Assembly (NCBI GenBank): GCA_018343915.1
Contig: JABRWF010000003.1
Span: 1,426,001-1,490,000 of the forward strand
From: Agroathelia rolfsii
Taxonomy: Eukaryota > Basidiomycota > Agaricomycetes > Amylocorticiales > Amylocorticiaceae
Length of the DNA stretch: 64,000 bases
Reading direction: 5' to 3'
Part shown: positions 12,828-24,682 of the stretch, in pieces
Position numbering within the stretch: the first letter of the stretch is position 1
Layout: the number at the start of each line of letters is the position of its first letter
Notes under the pieces: model-generated
What the model saw: only the letters and a program-made list of their open reading frames with translations
Told to the model about the DNA's origin: nothing
Databases searched by the model: none
Position numbers and translations under genes: made by a program

Positions 12828-14515
12828 ATGCATCCATGTCTTGCTCTCCCTGATATCATCGAGAATATTATCTCTTTCGTGGGCTGCTCTAGCAATGAAT
12901 ATACACCTGCGTTTTATGAAAGCATTAATCATCGCAATACACTTGCGGCTGCAACGGTTTGTAAGGCGTGGTTGGAACTGGGACTTGATGAACTCTGGCG
13001 CGTCCAGAGATCTATGGTCCCATTGTTAAAACTATTGCCTGGAGATAGTTGGGAAATCAAGCAGCCATTCAGTCAAATAAAGTCAATGGTCTGTGCCGGC
13101 CACGTACATTTGATGTTGTCAGTTGGATGCTGAATGTACAATGCTGCCGCCAGTGTTTCATTCGTCCCATCAAGCCCGACGAGCTTTTTGGTCCACGCAT
13201 CCTATTCTACTCGCGCAAAATCCATGCACTTCTTATTACACCCGATAATGTACCATGTTTTACCACCATTAATGCAATGGGGTATCGGTATTTGCAATCG
13301 TGCATGTTAGACGGAAATAGCCAGCCACTCTTTCCACGGCTTCAGGAGCTAGCTTATGTGCCCCCATCTTGGAACAGAAACATCTTTGTTTCGGAAATGG
13401 CGTTTATTATCTCGCTCACAGGGGTGCCCAATATCTCGATCCCACCTCCTTCGTCTCGTACAGGTCGTAACAACTTCCCTGTAGATCTTCCTGCCAGACA
13501 GGACCCACCTGCTCTTCGGCGTCTTCACCTCAACTCAAGCCATCCAGCTTCTGTGGAGAAGCACATGCGCGCTCCAATTACTCTTTTCAACGCAGGAAAT
13601 TGGACATCCCTAACGCACTTGCGGCTATGGGCATCGTTACAGCCTCACACGATCATGAATATTGCCGCAATGCCTGCGTTAGAGGAGCTTCACATCCTTC
13701 TCTTACAGGAATCCTTGCTTGAGACGACCGAAAATCATGGCCTATTTCAAAATTTGCGGAAACTGACAATCGTCATTGTTGAGAATATCCTCCCTGCTGC
13801 TCAATTTCTTCACCAATTTGATCCACCTGTTACTTGTTTGACAATTGATGCACCGTCTCTATCTCTTCCTCGCGGTATCATAGACCATCTGGATCAACTT
13901 GGCACCGGACTTGCATTACCTCGTATTCAAAGTCTACTTAAAAAATTCAAACTATCAATAAAACAGCGGTTCAATCTAGCAAATCGTGTAGACGAATCCT
14001 ACCGCACTGTTTTAGTGAAGAGCCTATTGTCTCTCTCACGTCTTGAATCTGTCGAAATTGATATTGATTTCGGCGATTACTTTGACGACTTGGATACAGC
14101 AATTCTTCGCATGGCACCTACTTGGTAGCGGCTTACCAATTTGAGCCTTTCCACTGGCGGACGAAGAGCAACACTAAAAAATTTACCTACTCTGAGCAGT
14201 CATCGCCCTCACTTAATTTCATTGATGTTATCTGTGGATCTTTCTGGAAAGGTTCCAGATGATAGTGTGGCAAGATCCTGCGAAAGATTAAATCTGGAAC
14301 CTATTATGCTTAATTTTCTCAAATTCCAGGACGTGCCTTTATCTCGTTCCAAGATGATCAGGATTACGTCGTTTCTTATTTCGACCTTCCCCAACTTAAA
14401 GCGCATACGGGCGCCATGCTTCTATGTAGACGATGATCCCTGGTTTTTGGACGATGGAAACCCCTGGAATCCAGGACTTCAGTATGTTAGGGAACGAAAC
14501 CGTGAACAGAATTGA
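12828..14515 (+). CDS. F-box-like / leucine-rich protein, interrupted by an in-frame TAG
   Basis: Exon 1 (12828-13103) and exon 2 (from 13154) are joined by a 50-bp intron in phase 0. Residues about 3-60 (LPDIIENIISFVG ... TLAAATVCKAWLELGLDELW) fit the F-box-like module common in Agaricomycetes, which docks substrate adaptors onto SCF ubiquitin ligases. The rest is leucine-rich (LTHLRLWASL, MPALEELHILLLQ, LFQNLRKLTIVIV), as expected for an LRR-type substrate-binding region. Exon 2 is open to a TAG at 14126-14128, giving 416 aa. The same frame then continues open to 14515 with protein-like sequence (RLTNLSLSTGG, LISLMLSVDLSGKV). The TAG sits between Trp and Arg codons where a CAG would be natural, so it looks like a recent C-to-T nonsense change. 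The gene may be a young pseudogene or make a shortened protein. The target protein is unknown. Confidence 0.65.
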
Positions 14516-16205
14516 TTATCATTGTCTAAAATGAAAAGTTATTTAGAGGCGTGCGATTTGCCTTGGCATCAGTAATGGCACACTCCGATCGATATTATAT
14601 CTTTGATATTCCAAATATGCATGTCATTGATTGTAATGCAGTTATGCGGCCTACAATATATCCTATCGTTTCTCTGATAAAAACAGACAAGTCATCAACA
14701 ATTAGGGTGACTATAATTACGTGGATAGAGGTAATCCAGGATAATCGTAAGTTATTTTTAATATCAATTGGATCAATTTATTCGTATTACTCCTTCCATA
14801 GGGTCTTAAAACGACTCAATTTGTGTTCATCCATGCAAATTTTATGTTCTTGGAATAAGACTCACCCATCATATCAATATTGTCTAGACTTTGCCCAAGA
14901 ACTTTTATCTCTCCCGCTAAAACTTTGATTTCTTCCATTGGCGTTGTCTCTTGTGAGGTTGGGCACCTCCTAATGCAGTTCAATTTTGCAGCTCTAGCAA
15001 CGCACTATTAGCATTTGCCGATAAATTTTAGTTATATAACGGATTACTTCAAATACGCAAATGGCCTATAAGAAACACTCACAATTCAATAAATTGATAA
15101 AATAAGGACTATCTATAAATACTCACTAGATCATGTCCAGCTCTATTCTCCATGCAGTATGCTGCGATTTTCCCATCCCGAATTAGATTTGAAAAAAAAA
15201 ATGAAAAATTCTAAGCAAGAAAAATCTTGTGACATGCTAAGTATGTGGTGCAAATACATCAAAGTCTAATGGACATTGTCATAATTTTGCATATTAGAGT
15301 ACATGGTTATGCCCAATAGATTAGAAGACACAGATAGAGGGATTAGATGGGTTTTTGAATGGAGGGCTCTGCGGAAAGCGATTATCCGAGTAACGGTGCT
15401 AAATCTTTGATATAAGACCATGAAAACAATAGATCTGAGAATTTTTACGCTTTAAATTGAACTACAGAGACCACTTGGTCATTGTTGATGGATTGTCCGC
15501 GATATATTTGTGGTAATGCCTATAAATTCCAACGCCGTTCATCCAAGTTAGAAAGACAATAGTAGTTGGCCATGAAGCTAGTACTACCCTTTATTGCTAC
15601 ACCCACTTGCAGCAATTTGAAGACAGGTGTACTACCCTTCATTTCCATTTCAGACAAGGTGGAATAATGCTCGAGTGCCACATAATTGTGGCATGTGGCA
15701 CTACCGCTTATCAAGCCATCTATTATTTAAACACAACTAGCAATCAACTGTCCAGTCGTATCCAGTAAGACCGCGTCGTACCACTAGAGCATTACATCAC
15801 CATTATCATTGGACAATCAACGTTGATAAACAATGATAAACACATCTAACAGATAGTGGCACTACTGTCACTCAAGCGATCCCATCTACACTCACAAAAC
15901 TTATTTCAAGCAAACACCGGAACATAATGATGGCCACCTTGTCCAGCATTTCAGACTACTAATGTGGTTGGTTACTACTCATGGATTTAACTAAAAACAA
16001 ATACCACCAGTGGTCAGAACCACCACATCTTAAGTGGCTGTTTAGACAAAGCTTTGCTAACCTGTTTTTGATACCTGTGTAAATAAAATGGCCTTCAACT
16101 GCAGGGAATATCCAATGATTTAAAATAGGCCTCCACAGCATCACACCTCTACATCATACAACCCCCTCGATTTACTATCCCCTCGCTATTTCAACTGCTG
16201 TACCA
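14516..16205. other. Intergenic region
   Basis: No supportable gene in about 1.7 kb. One AT-rich open frame (14551-14928) lacks domains and has unlike codon use. The right end is the promoter region of the first small-family gene. Confidence 0.5.
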
Positions 16206-16848
16206 ATGAGCCTGCGTGTGGACGTCCGAAACATGCTCCGAGAATATGACTCCGACTTGAGAAATGCAGACACTGGTCGCCACATAAGGACCGAGATGGC
16301 ACTCATGATCCTCCGTCGTCTATTTAGTGACATCGTGCACATTCCCAATTCAGATTTTTCAGTTCTCGGAGAGCTCATCCAGGGAGAAGATCTCGCACTA
16401 TTTTATTCGCAGGAAGCGAGAAACCAGGTATTGGTATGGATTTTTTTTTTCGTTTGCTTTCATTCGACATTTTCATTTTGACTCAAAATCAATTTAGGTA
16501 GTTGATGTATTTGAGGTGGATTGAATTCATGATTTGAAAGCAATCTTAATACTAATTGTCTCAATGCAGCGTGCTTTGAGAGCTACTCAACAAGGCTTCA
16601 TCGAGAAGTATCCACATTTTGATCTCGGTTCACCATTGGAGGAGCTCCAGGGCTGGGCGACAGCCATGAAAAGGATTAGCAGAAACCCAAATCAAGACTT
16701 GCAAAGTAAGCATAGTATGAGGGATGTGTGACGCCAGCAACTTTGATGCTTACTTGTCTTCATAGGTGTTCTAGACAAAATTATAAATGCAAAACCACAT
16801 CTCCCGGTCGTTGGCTCTCTAGCACGGCCACGAGCTGTTCGCTTCTAG
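16206..16848 (+). CDS. Small uncharacterised protein, paralogue family copy 1 (154 aa)
   Basis: I do not recognise the family. Four exons join in frame: 16206-16433, 16498-16515, 16570-16705 and 16766-16848. Exon 2 is only 18 nt and encodes VVDVFE. The protein starts MSLRVDVRNMLREYD and carries RTEMALMILRRLFS, then NSDFSVLGELIQGEDLAL. Exon 3 has SPLEELQGWATAMKR, and exon 4 ends DKIINAKPHLPVVG plus a basic tail (ARPRAVRF). It is predicted to be a small, mostly helical, soluble protein with no signal peptide, membrane segment or metal-binding pattern. Two paralogues lie at 17401-18086 and 18795-19437 on the other strand with the same exon phases (0, 0, 1), so this is a local, duplicated family under coding constraint. 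Function unknown; the nearby CHAT and F-box genes give no firm clue. Confidence 0.78.
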
Positions 16849-17400
16849 TTAGCGGTATTTAGATTACAAATTCATTTTTTGACTAGCTTAACCCTACCTA
16901 GTAATATCACAATCATTCAACTGTTTGTAGTCTTCGTCTCATTTTTCAAATTCTCTCGATCAAAATTCATTAAAACTGAATATTTTTGAATGTACGATGG
17001 GATCAAAGCATGACATCTTAAAGAAAACATCGAAGCGGAAAGTAGCGGATATCGATTGGCTACGCAACAATATCAGCCACGAGCGCTAAGTACTCAAAGC
17101 CGCTGGAGAGCGTCTTTTCAATGGTCGAGTTACCTCGAGTATTGATTACTTCTCTTTCAGCGCCTCATTTTGATCTCATTTCTCAGTCGGTAATCAGAAA
17201 TTTCAATCTAACATACAATCATTAACTTGGCTGTTATAATACTAAGATATGTACAAGCGAGTTAAAGAAACAAAGCAAGCTATGGCGTTAGGTTAGGCTA
17301 AATGAAATTTTGCGCGGATATGAGTGTTGTATGGTGATAATTGTGGTAATGACGCAATAAATTCGAACGGCGATATGTGAGCGGTATGACCGTAGATGAT
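16849..17400. other. Intergenic spacer inside the small-protein cluster
   Basis: No gene is seen. The two flanking small-family genes converge on this spacer, so it should hold both 3' UTRs. Confidence 0.5.
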
Positions 17401-18086
17401 TCATGATGTTACTCCACCGTGACGTGGCCCCGCATTTAGGATTTTATCCATAGCATCTACAGAGAGAAAATGTGAGTATTTTTCAGTAAAGTTGCTGATG
17501 TTGTCGAGTTTAAAGGTGATGAATTAAAAATAAAAGCAAAAACGACAACCTTACCTTGTATTTCCTGGCTTCCTAAATCCTTACCGGTTTTTCTCATCAG
17601 TGCGGCCCAATTCTTGAGATCCGCTAAAGGCGGATTAAGTTCGGAGCATGTTAATCGGTGAATGTAGTCTCCTTGAACGGCGTCCAGCGCAAGCTACATG
17701 AATAAAAAAAGTTTTGCCTTTCCCATTAAATTACTGGTAAGAAACCTACCTCAAAAATATTATTTACCTAGAGACGGTTTCAATCGAAATTGGGTTAGTG
17801 ATTGCTAATTGACAAGAGTAAAAGGTATATAAAAAAAGTCGTTTACAAAAGATCTCTTGTTCTTGATATGAAGGCAATAGTTTGCGAGGTCCTGACTCCG
17901 TACAAGCTCTCCTAATGTCGTAAAGTCTTCGTAGGCAATGCTTGCGTTGCCGCTAAACAAAATATAGAGGAGCTCAAGGATCATTTCTGTTCTCGCAAAG
18001 CGGCTAAGGCCCGAGTTTTCTTGGTTGTGATCAAGTTTCCATAGGATGTTTCGGACTTCCGTGGGTGGGCCTGCTACGTTGGACAT
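17401..18086 (-). CDS. Small uncharacterised protein, paralogue family copy 2 (150 aa)
   Basis: Exons from the right: 18086-17847, 17767-17750, 17693-17555 and 17456-17401, giving 150 aa. The 18-nt exon encodes VNNIFE. The start at 18086 (MSNVAGPPTEVRNILWKLD) was chosen by alignment with the other copies; the frame is open further upstream, but that part has no counterpart. Shared core: ARTEMILELLYILFSG, then DFTTLGELVRSQDLANYC; exon 3 has PPLADLKNWAALMRKTG and EIQ; exon 4 has DAMDKILNAGP. It is the most diverged of the three, yet every splice site and phase is conserved. No known domain, signal peptide or membrane segment. Confidence 0.78.
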
Positions 18087-18794
18087 GACCTGGATGGTGA
18101 TGATTATGATGCGACAATGAGGTGGTGTTAGATAAAGGGCTTTTTCTTCAGGAGGAATGGGGCATTTTTTAAGTATACTGGAAAGTGGTCCACCTACCTG
18201 CACTTTCATCCAGACAGTAGATTTACCAAAGCGGGGAATCAAGCAGTGGTGATTCTTGGGTAGCGTTCATCGTTCATGAATAATGACTATTTGCAATAAT
18301 GTTCAAGCCAGACATTAACCTACATCCCTACATTTCTGTACAGCCTACTAGTAGTAACAAACGGATTGGCATCAGTCGTCTGGATAAACCAGGGGAACGT
18401 GTGGCGTGATAGTGCTGGTGAGGTAATCTATAGGGTCGGAGGATGACGATATGGATCATGTGTTCCACATCTCACACACCAGCCACTATTCAGAGCCAAG
18501 ATATCCCCCTGGAGTCCGGTTTGCCTCGGTAACATGGGAGAGGTTTAATTAAATTAATTAAAAAGCTACCCAACGGCCAGGATGTTATCGGGAATGTAAA
18601 CAATCACTGGGATAGGGATGGTCAACTTGATGTATTGACATTCGACTGTTATCTAATATTGTAATTACTACATAGTATATACCTAGTGCTCAATATGTAT
18701 GGTAAGACAGCTCTTATATCATATGAGATCACGAAAATGATTCATCACACGCGCCAATTTTGAACCAAGAACCAGGATGATCTGGGACACGCGA
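18087..18794. other. Intergenic spacer inside the small-protein cluster
   Basis: No gene is seen. The spacer lies upstream of copy 2 and downstream of copy 3, both on the minus strand. Confidence 0.5.
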
Positions 18795-19437
18795 TCAGGC
18801 GTAAATGATAACATCCATCGCATCTGGAGGAAAATAACAAGACAGGAAGATGAGAGAGGACTCGATGTGAGCAAACAAGATCCCAACACATGGAGAAGGA
18901 CCTTTACCTTGTATTTCCCTGCTGCTCAAATGGCCGGCGGTTATCTTCATGAGTTCCGCCCAGCCTTGAAGCTCTTGCAACGGCGAGCCAAGGTTAAAGT
19001 GGGGGTACTGCTCAACGTAACCTTTTTGGACGGCTTCAAACGCGCGCTATAAGAAAATTCAACAAAAAAGGGGGGTTACTATTCGGTTGTTCTCTATGGT
19101 AGCAGATCACCTGTAGAACATACCTTGAACACATCAATTACCTAGAAAATAAACAAGAGTGAGAAATCAGTTGTTTAAGCACTTAGAAAAGAAAAAAATG
19201 GCTGACCAAGGGCCACTGGTTCTGGTGGTAATAGCAATACATCGCGATATCCGTCTCCCGCACGAGCTCGCCTAGCACGGCAAAGTCCGAGTTGGGGATG
19301 GGCCCCGAGGTGCTGAAGAGATGGCGGAGGGCCATGAGCGCCATCTCGGTCCTGACGACGTGGTGGGCGATGCCTGCATTGCTCGGGTTGGCGTCGTATT
19401 CCCGGAGCATGTCTCGGACGTCCAGACGGAGACTCAT
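18795..19437 (-). CDS. Small uncharacterised protein, paralogue family copy 3 (138 aa)
   Basis: Exons from the right: 19437-19207, 19141-19124 (18 nt, VIDVFK), 19046-18908 and 18823-18795, giving 138 aa. It is closest to copy 1: MSLRLDVRDMLREYD, VRTEMALMALRHLFS, then PNSDFAVLGELVRETDIAMY. Exon 3 contains QYPHFNLGSPLQELQGWAEL. The last exon is short (DAMDVIIYA), so copy 1's basic tail is missing. The 139-nt third exon has the same length as in copy 2. No recognised domain; likely cytosolic and helical. The strong match to copy 1 combined with opposite orientation suggests an inverted duplication. Confidence 0.78.
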
Positions 19438-21356
19438 CGTGGTGTTATAAGTGAGGTGGATAGTAGTGGTAATGAGGTGGTGGATGGGTCTTGTTTTCCC
19501 TCTTCCTTTTGGCTTGGAATGTAGCGAAGTAAGGAGGCAGGTGGAACCAGCCATCTTTTAAGATGTTGGAAGACGGCTGTTTGGGACACATATTTTGCAC
19601 AGGGAGGGGGAGGGAGACACCAAAGCGGACGGGCAAAGCATGGTCAGTATAGCCACAGTGGTTGTTGAAACTATGCTATCATTAGTAGATGAGTGACGTC
19701 TCATATACAAAAATGATGCCTGGGATGCTGCGAAGAAGAAGAGAGAGAGAAAAGAGAGAATGTCGCTATTTGACCACGTTTTCCTTAGATGCAGTGGGAT
19801 TTTGGTAGCTTAAGGGAGACTCGCTCAAGTTGCGCCACTCGCTTATAAGCAACCAATGAGTCTGCTTTTCTTGAGCTGAGTTGTTCTTGCATGTTTCGCC
19901 ATTCAATGCCGAGGTAAAGCAAGATGTTTTGACCGGGAAATCACTGGCCATCCAACGACCCGGACGAGAATCAGAGGTGCAGTGACCTCAGGCCCATGCA
20001 GTAGTATAAATGAGAACAGGAAGGGGCAGACATGTACAAGCACTACCCGATTAAGACAGGAGGCGCTTCAGGTTGACGGAACGATTACCATTTTGAGTTC
20101 AAGGATCGCTTCATGAAAAATAAAAATATAACCAAGAAACGATAAGGAAAATGATAGTATTCCTGTCCATTGCGTAATTTAACAGGCAGTATAGGACAAA
20201 AACAAAACACTGGATGGCAGTGAACAACAATCGAGCAGAAGTTGTGTAGCATGGCCACTGTTGGACAGGGTAATACTACCGAGAAGCAAACATGGCAAGA
20301 GATGACCAGACCACTGTATCCCGTAGGAGTACATGCCGTGGGGCATAAGTAAGCGCCGCCAGAGCTGGCCAACGGCTTGCCACAGAGATGATTATGTCCG
20401 TCTGTGTACGTGAATAGGCCGGGCCGCCTTACGTTCAGGGTATGGCGACAGAGGCTATGCAATGAAAATCTGAGAACCGGAAATCGGCAGTAGCCGCAAC
20501 AGTTGTCGTTATAGGTGGCTCATCTATGTCTGAAGGCATACAAGGTAGACCGGTGAGAAAGAACTTGAAGTTTCAGCCTGGGTTGTATTCTGAGGAACTG
20601 TTACCAGTATAAGGGACGGAAGCAAAAAGGAGGACTCGGACAAGCAAAGGCCCGGGCAGAAAACAAATCCAGCTATTCGTCAAGGAGCCCAAGGGGCATC
20701 CAGGGCTCAATGGGATTATCAAGGGTTGGCAGGAGTCTTTGGAGATATGCTGGCCATACAGAGAATGCCATTGAAGTAGAGTACTTAGTCGAGTAGCAAT
20801 GATGTGGCTCTTGTTGTGGATACATGTAGTAGTATTCCAGTAGTCTGGTATCGCTCAAATTGAGAGAACAGACGCGCAGGAGCCGCCCTGGGCGTCAAAG
20901 AAGACCATTGACGGCCAAATGGGGGGCGAGTGAGGGCAGAGAGGGCGGCTAGCAGTGGCAGGATAGCCGTCGTTCCTGCTGTGGGAGCGACTTGGCTGGC
21001 GGCTTCACTCTCTTCTCTTTCTCTCTTGCACTCACTCACTCTCTTCATCTCTTTCTGGAACATCCATCATCGCATTTAGACTGAAACAGCCCTGATCGCC
21101 TCGACAAGGACGCCATCCCTCTTTTACGGACATAGCTTTCTATCTTAACGTCCTTACCTGCCCCTCCAGCCTGCTCCAAATCAGCCGGGCCAGCCCACGA
21201 CCACAAGGCGCAGACGCAATCCCCATCCCGGATTCCAAATCCTCATTCTTCACTACATTACCACAAACGCCATTTTTTTAGCTAACATACAAGCACCTGT
21301 ACTCCCCAACCACCTACTTTTTCTGTCTTCTTAAACCGAGGAAAAAAGAGCACGAA
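19438..21356. other. Intergenic region with promoter of the Pin4-like gene
   Basis: About 1.9 kb without a gene I can support. Several Cys/Pro-rich open frames on the minus strand show no conserved motif. The right 350 bp lie upstream of the Pin4-like ATG. Confidence 0.5.
21000..21058 (+). promoter_or_regulatory. CT-rich promoter tract of the Pin4-like gene
   Basis: A pyrimidine-rich run (CTCTCTTCTCTTTCTCTCTT and similar repeats) lies 300-360 bp before the ATG. Such tracts are common near transcription starts of highly expressed fungal genes. No TATA box stands out. Role inferred. Confidence 0.3.
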
Positions 21357-23518
21357 ATGGCCAGCGGTTCTCCCCCGGACTTGTCCCAACTCTCGCTCTC
21401 GAGCCAGTCGCGCCAGCTTCACGATCCCAATGTCGGTTATGATTATGATCCCAACTCCCGATTGCACCAGTTCGCCACCTCGCCCCCCATCCCGGCCCAG
21501 TCGCAGTACCATCACAACCCGTTGGCGATGAATCCATCGCCGATGAAGACTAAGACCATGCGCGGTGCTCTGCCCTCTGTGAGTGCAAGCGATCTTGTCT
21601 TTTATGTTTGCTCTCCCTTGTCCGTGAAAATTTGAGACCCAGTGCGTCGCATCCAATATCGCGTTGTCTAACACGTGGATGCGATCCGAGTCATGGTGAT
21701 GTGCGCGTGCGTGTGTGTCCGAGTCGGACAGGTGCACAGTCATCCATCCTTGTCTCGTTTCCAAATTTATTGCTACTGCTTAGATTTTTTGTTTTTCTTT
21801 ACTTGAATACTTACACGTATGCCTTTCAGCAATGGCTTGATAGCGCCGTCGGCGCGGAGACGCGGTCCATGTCGCCTAATGACGCTTCCGACTTCTCCTC
21901 ATCCGGTGGCTCGCCCCAGCTTACGCATCCGTTGGCACATCTTCAGGCTTCGCAGGGGCCTATTCAGCCCTCGACCTCGCCCAACCCGGCAGGTGACGAT
22001 GAAATCATCCCAACGGCCATTGTGATTAAGAACATCCCCTTCAACGTGAAGCGTGAGACCTTGCTCGATATCATTGTATGTATTTTTATTTCATTCAGCG
22101 ATTCTCTCAGTGAATGCGCAGCATGAGCGAGTTATAAGAAACATTAGCTGATTCTTTCTTTCTTTTTTCCAATTCTAGGCTTCGCTTTCGATCCCGACTC
22201 CGTATGCATTCAACTACCACCTCGACCCGCAGGGTGCCTTCCGCGGACTCGCATTCGCCAATTTCCGCCAGGCGGTAGACGCTGATGCCGTCGTGGCCGC
22301 TTTGAATGGGTTCGATGTCCAAGGCCGTAAGCTGCGCGTGGAATACAAGAAAGTCCTCCAAGCTGGCGAAAAGGAGCGCATCGAGCGCGAAAAAGCCCTT
22401 CGCCGTATGCGCTCCATGCAGCTCGAGAAAGAGCAGCAGCAAACACAGCAGCCGCCACTCCAGGCTCAGCCCCAATCTGCCGCCGCACAGTACGACGAGT
22501 TTGGACAGTCTATCTCGTCTGGCTACCCTGCCCCTCAGCGCAGCTACTCTACCTCGTCGTACCATCAGCAACAGCAACAACAGCAACAACAATATTCCCC
22601 TCCAGGCGTGCCTGCTGTTCCTCCCTTGCCGTCCGTAGCCACGTTCCCCGGCCCGTCCGCATCCCCGCCTGTGGTGGTCCCGGCGGACGTGAAAAACAGC
22701 GAACTAGACTTGAACGACCCGTCGACGCTGGAGATTTATTCGCGCATTCTGCTCTTCAAGGATGACCGCATGCGCGACGAGCTCGCGTTCTCCCGCACGC
22801 TCTCGCCGAAGCAGCGCCGTGTTGTGCACCTCATTGCACAAAAGCTCGGTGTGTATCACTATTCGGTCGGCGAGGGCGAGGAGCGTTATGCAGTTGTGAC
22901 GCGTATCGATCCTAACAGGGTGAGTTAGGGCTGCTTCATTCTATCCATCTATTTATATATATCCAGAATGCTATATATATATATATTATCTTACTAACAA
23001 AAACGCAATGATAACAGGCCCAGCGCGTTCCACACACCCTCTCGCGCGCTCCATCGGCGTACCTAAACAGCTCGCAGGGCTCGCTCACCGCCAGCGCCGC
23101 GTTACGCTCCAAGAAGTCCATGCCGGACATGAAAACACTGCACACGCAGGCGCCCAGGCTCACCACGCGCGCCAGCAATGGCAACATCCGCGAGGGCTAC
23201 GCCACCATTGCCTCGCCCAGCCGCCGCTCGCCCGGCGGGTTCGGTGCCCTTTTCGGTAACACAGCCGGGGGAAGCAACGGCTCGTCGATCCCCCCTGTGC
23301 CCACACTGCCGAGCACTGTCACCGGCTCGTTGAACGGCGGCGCTGGTGTTGGTGCAGGCCTGGCTGATAGCCCGACGAGTGCTGGTGTTGTCAGGCAGCC
23401 GCGCGGGCCCGGCGTGGGTGGGTTTGGTGCGCGGAGCACGCGTGCCATCGGGAGTGAGAATGCTGCTAGGGGTGGTGCTGGGCTTGAGGCGCGGTCTCAT
23501 GAGCCTTTGGAGATTTGA
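21357..23518 (+). CDS. PIN4: RRM-R3H RNA-binding protein (Pin4/Cip2-like)
   Basis: Exons 21357-21578, 21830-22075, 22179-22919 and 23018-23518 join to 569 aa. The RRM (about residues 136-220) has RNP2 AIVIKNIPF and RNP1 RGLAFANF, with LRVEYKK after it. A charged helix (EKERIEREKALRRMR) and a Gln-rich, Pro-rich linker follow (a run of CAG/CAA codons around 22566-22592). An R3H-type domain lies at about 340-400 (SPKQRRVVHLIAQKLGVYHY), showing the R-x3-H core. The C-terminus is low-complexity Ser/Gly. Budding-yeast Pin4 (Mdt1) and fission-yeast Cip2 share this RRM design and act in mRNA control and stress or DNA-damage responses. The first introns are long (251 and 103 bp) compared with others here. 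Codons are GC-rich, in contrast to the repeat desert that starts 1.2 kb downstream. Orthology is likely but rests on motifs only. Confidence 0.85.
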
Positions 23519-24682
23519 GCGTACGCGTGTATGCGTTCGTGCGTGCGTACATGCTACGCGCTCGGGCAGGGCCCAAGTCAAAATGGTCTCAGTTTTTCCT
23601 GGTGTCTTTTTTCTTTTTCTTTTCTCCGGCTCTTATTGTTGGCTTCTTATTTGCTGGCTGGATGGCTGGTTGATTGGTTGGATCGAATGGTTGAACAGGT
23701 GGATGGGTGGATGATGACGACGATGATGATGATGGTAAATGATGTATGACGCATGATCTATGACAATTGGCATATTTTCTTAGTATTTTCTTTTCTACTT
23801 CTCATTTCTTAACTTTCTTGCGTTGTTGTGTCCCGGCTCCTCTTCACTCGAATTGTTATGGATCTCTCTTTTTTTTCTTTTTCTTTTTCTAAAACCAACC
23901 TCGCACCTGAATTTACTTACCTTGTGAGGGGGGCTCATCTTTTAATATCTTGTCTTCTGTGCTCTGTCCTCGCTGCCTCGACTCACTTCCATACATCATC
24001 GTTCAAATTATTATATCATCTCAACCTATCTGTCGTTCTATCGCTCTCTCCATTTCTCTCTATTCATCATCATCCTCAGCAAATATTACCATCCCATCTC
24101 TCTCTCCCTACTCTCTATCTCTCTTAGCTATATAACAACAACATATATAACACCCATATACTCTCTGTCAGTTTTGCATTCTCACACACTCACACATCTA
24201 TGGAACCGCACTTATTATAAGGCCGCTTATGGCAAGTGTTTTCTCTCTATTTTTTTCTCGATCCTTGTCCGTACGTACATATATACGTGCCTTTCCCGAC
24301 TTTCTTTCCTTTCCTTTTTTTCTTTCTTTCTGTCTTAGGCTTCCGCTTATATACGTCTCATCTCGTTCATAATAGTGTCCTCATCATCACCTAGTGCCTC
24401 TAGGCCTCGAGATGGGTTCGTCAATCCTGTTCTGCCGTATTTTTTTCTCTCTTGCTGAATATATCTCTCTGTCTGTGTGTCTGTGTGCTATCAATTTGTT
24501 AGATGGATGAGCGGATGGATGGACAGACAAATAAGCTGGTTAATCCGGTGCGGCATTCGGTCTAACCATAGCATACATGTCAAACATAGAGTCCAAGGCT
24601 TGCAGAGCATGTACAATTGTGGCATTGTCAATGCTACTGATAAATATTATAATAGACAATGAACATAAAAGCAGTGACATCG
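23519..24682. other. 3' flank of the Pin4-like gene, pyrimidine-rich spacer
   Basis: No gene is seen. The stretch contains long TC-rich and TA-rich low-complexity runs and presumably the 3' UTR of the Pin4-like gene. Confidence 0.5.

Noticed and set aside
13104..13153. Frameshift in the F-box gene near 13,100
   Set aside because: A 50-bp GT..AG intron in phase 0 joins the two frames exactly, so no frameshift is needed; only the TAG at 14126 remains as a lesion.
14551..14928. 125-aa open frame after the F-box gene
   Set aside because: AT-rich with composition unlike the neighbours and no similarity to F-box C-termini; chance frame.
16206..19437. Small paralogues as secreted effectors
   Set aside because: None of the three has an N-terminal hydrophobic signal or a Cys-rich pattern.
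20085..20462. Cys-rich minus-strand open frame of 125 aa (possible secreted effector)
   Set aside because: No signal peptide at its start and no regular Cys spacing; no supporting splice signals.
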